A stretch of DNA of 30,717 nt from Lingula anatina (Eukaryota; Brachiopoda; Lingulata; Lingulida; Lingulidae): positions 56,208-86,924 of the forward strand of contig NW_019776008.1 in assembly GCF_001039355.2 (NCBI RefSeq), in the 5' to 3' direction. Below, piece after piece: positions 30,556 to 30,717 of the stretch (position 1 is the first letter of the stretch; each line of letters begins with the position of its first letter). The position numbers were made by a program, and so were the translations under genes. The notes under the pieces are model-generated. The model had not been told where the DNA came from and did no database searches. It worked only from the letters and a program-made list of their open reading frames with translations.

Positions 30556-30717
30556 CAGTGGCGGATTTAGGGGGGCAGAAAAGAAATCACACCAATGGTC
30601 CCCTCTTGAAATAAGAATTTTGAATAGCTGAATCGTAGTTCTAACCCGTACCAAATAGCATCATTCGCCCTCCAAATATGCCACTACAAAGGTTGGGGGG
30701 GGGGGGGGGGGGGGAAC
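30556..30717. mobile_element. Left end of a second GGCGGATTTAGG-type element
   Basis: It starts cagtggcggatttagg four bases after the preceding element. The rest is AT-rich and unassigned, and the element runs off the window. Confidence 0.45.
30695..30714. repeat. 20-G run at the window edge
   Basis: A homopolymer of 20 G near the right end. It may be real or an assembly or sequencing artefact. Confidence 0.9.

Noticed and set aside
1-30717. Prokaryotic-type defence system, CRISPR array, tRNA or rRNA
   Set aside because: No arrays of spaced repeats, no cloverleaf or rRNA signature. The coding content is intron-containing animal genes.

Overview
The window is nuclear DNA of an invertebrate animal. 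Coding sequence is split into short exons with consensus GT-AG introns, introns are AT-rich and full of small inverted-repeat transposons and microsatellites, and the two genes are typically metazoan. Their style, an ADAMTS-like protease with a thrombospondin array beside an NRF-6-like membrane acyltransferase, fits a lophotrochozoan and most likely a mollusc. That placement is inference. There is one N (25255) and a 20-G run at the right edge, so this is probably a whole-genome-shotgun scaffold.

Layout. Positions 1-3404 are intergenic, with one recognisable dispersed repeat. Positions 3405-20361 (+) hold one gene, a secreted ADAMTS-like zinc metalloprotease. I could assemble it from 18 exons whose phases all agree, giving 907 residues: signal peptide, reprolysin-type prodomain, furin site, catalytic domain with the zinc motif, ADAMTS-type cysteine-rich region, an unassigned six-cysteine module and five thrombospondin type-1 repeats (TSRs). 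Its second intron (6 kb) is a store of transposon debris, including a 1.77-kb hAT-like element. The intron before TSR3 holds a dead 1.66-kb Tc1 element whose right end lies 9 bp from the splice acceptor.

Positions 20550-22449 are intergenic but contain antisense remains of a second copy of the same ADAMTS-like gene: an exon with a stop codon, split by half of a MITE, and near it a palindromic fragment resembling a prodomain exon. Positions 22450-30342 (+) hold the first 13 exons (668 residues) of an NRF-6-like acyltransferase-3 membrane protein. It runs off the right end. Its conserved Arg-X10-His motif reads Gln-X10-His.

The two genes lie in the same direction. Nothing in the sequence shows that they act together. 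I found no prokaryotic-style system, CRISPR array, tRNA or rRNA. The unusual content is in how transposons and gene remnants interact with the exons.
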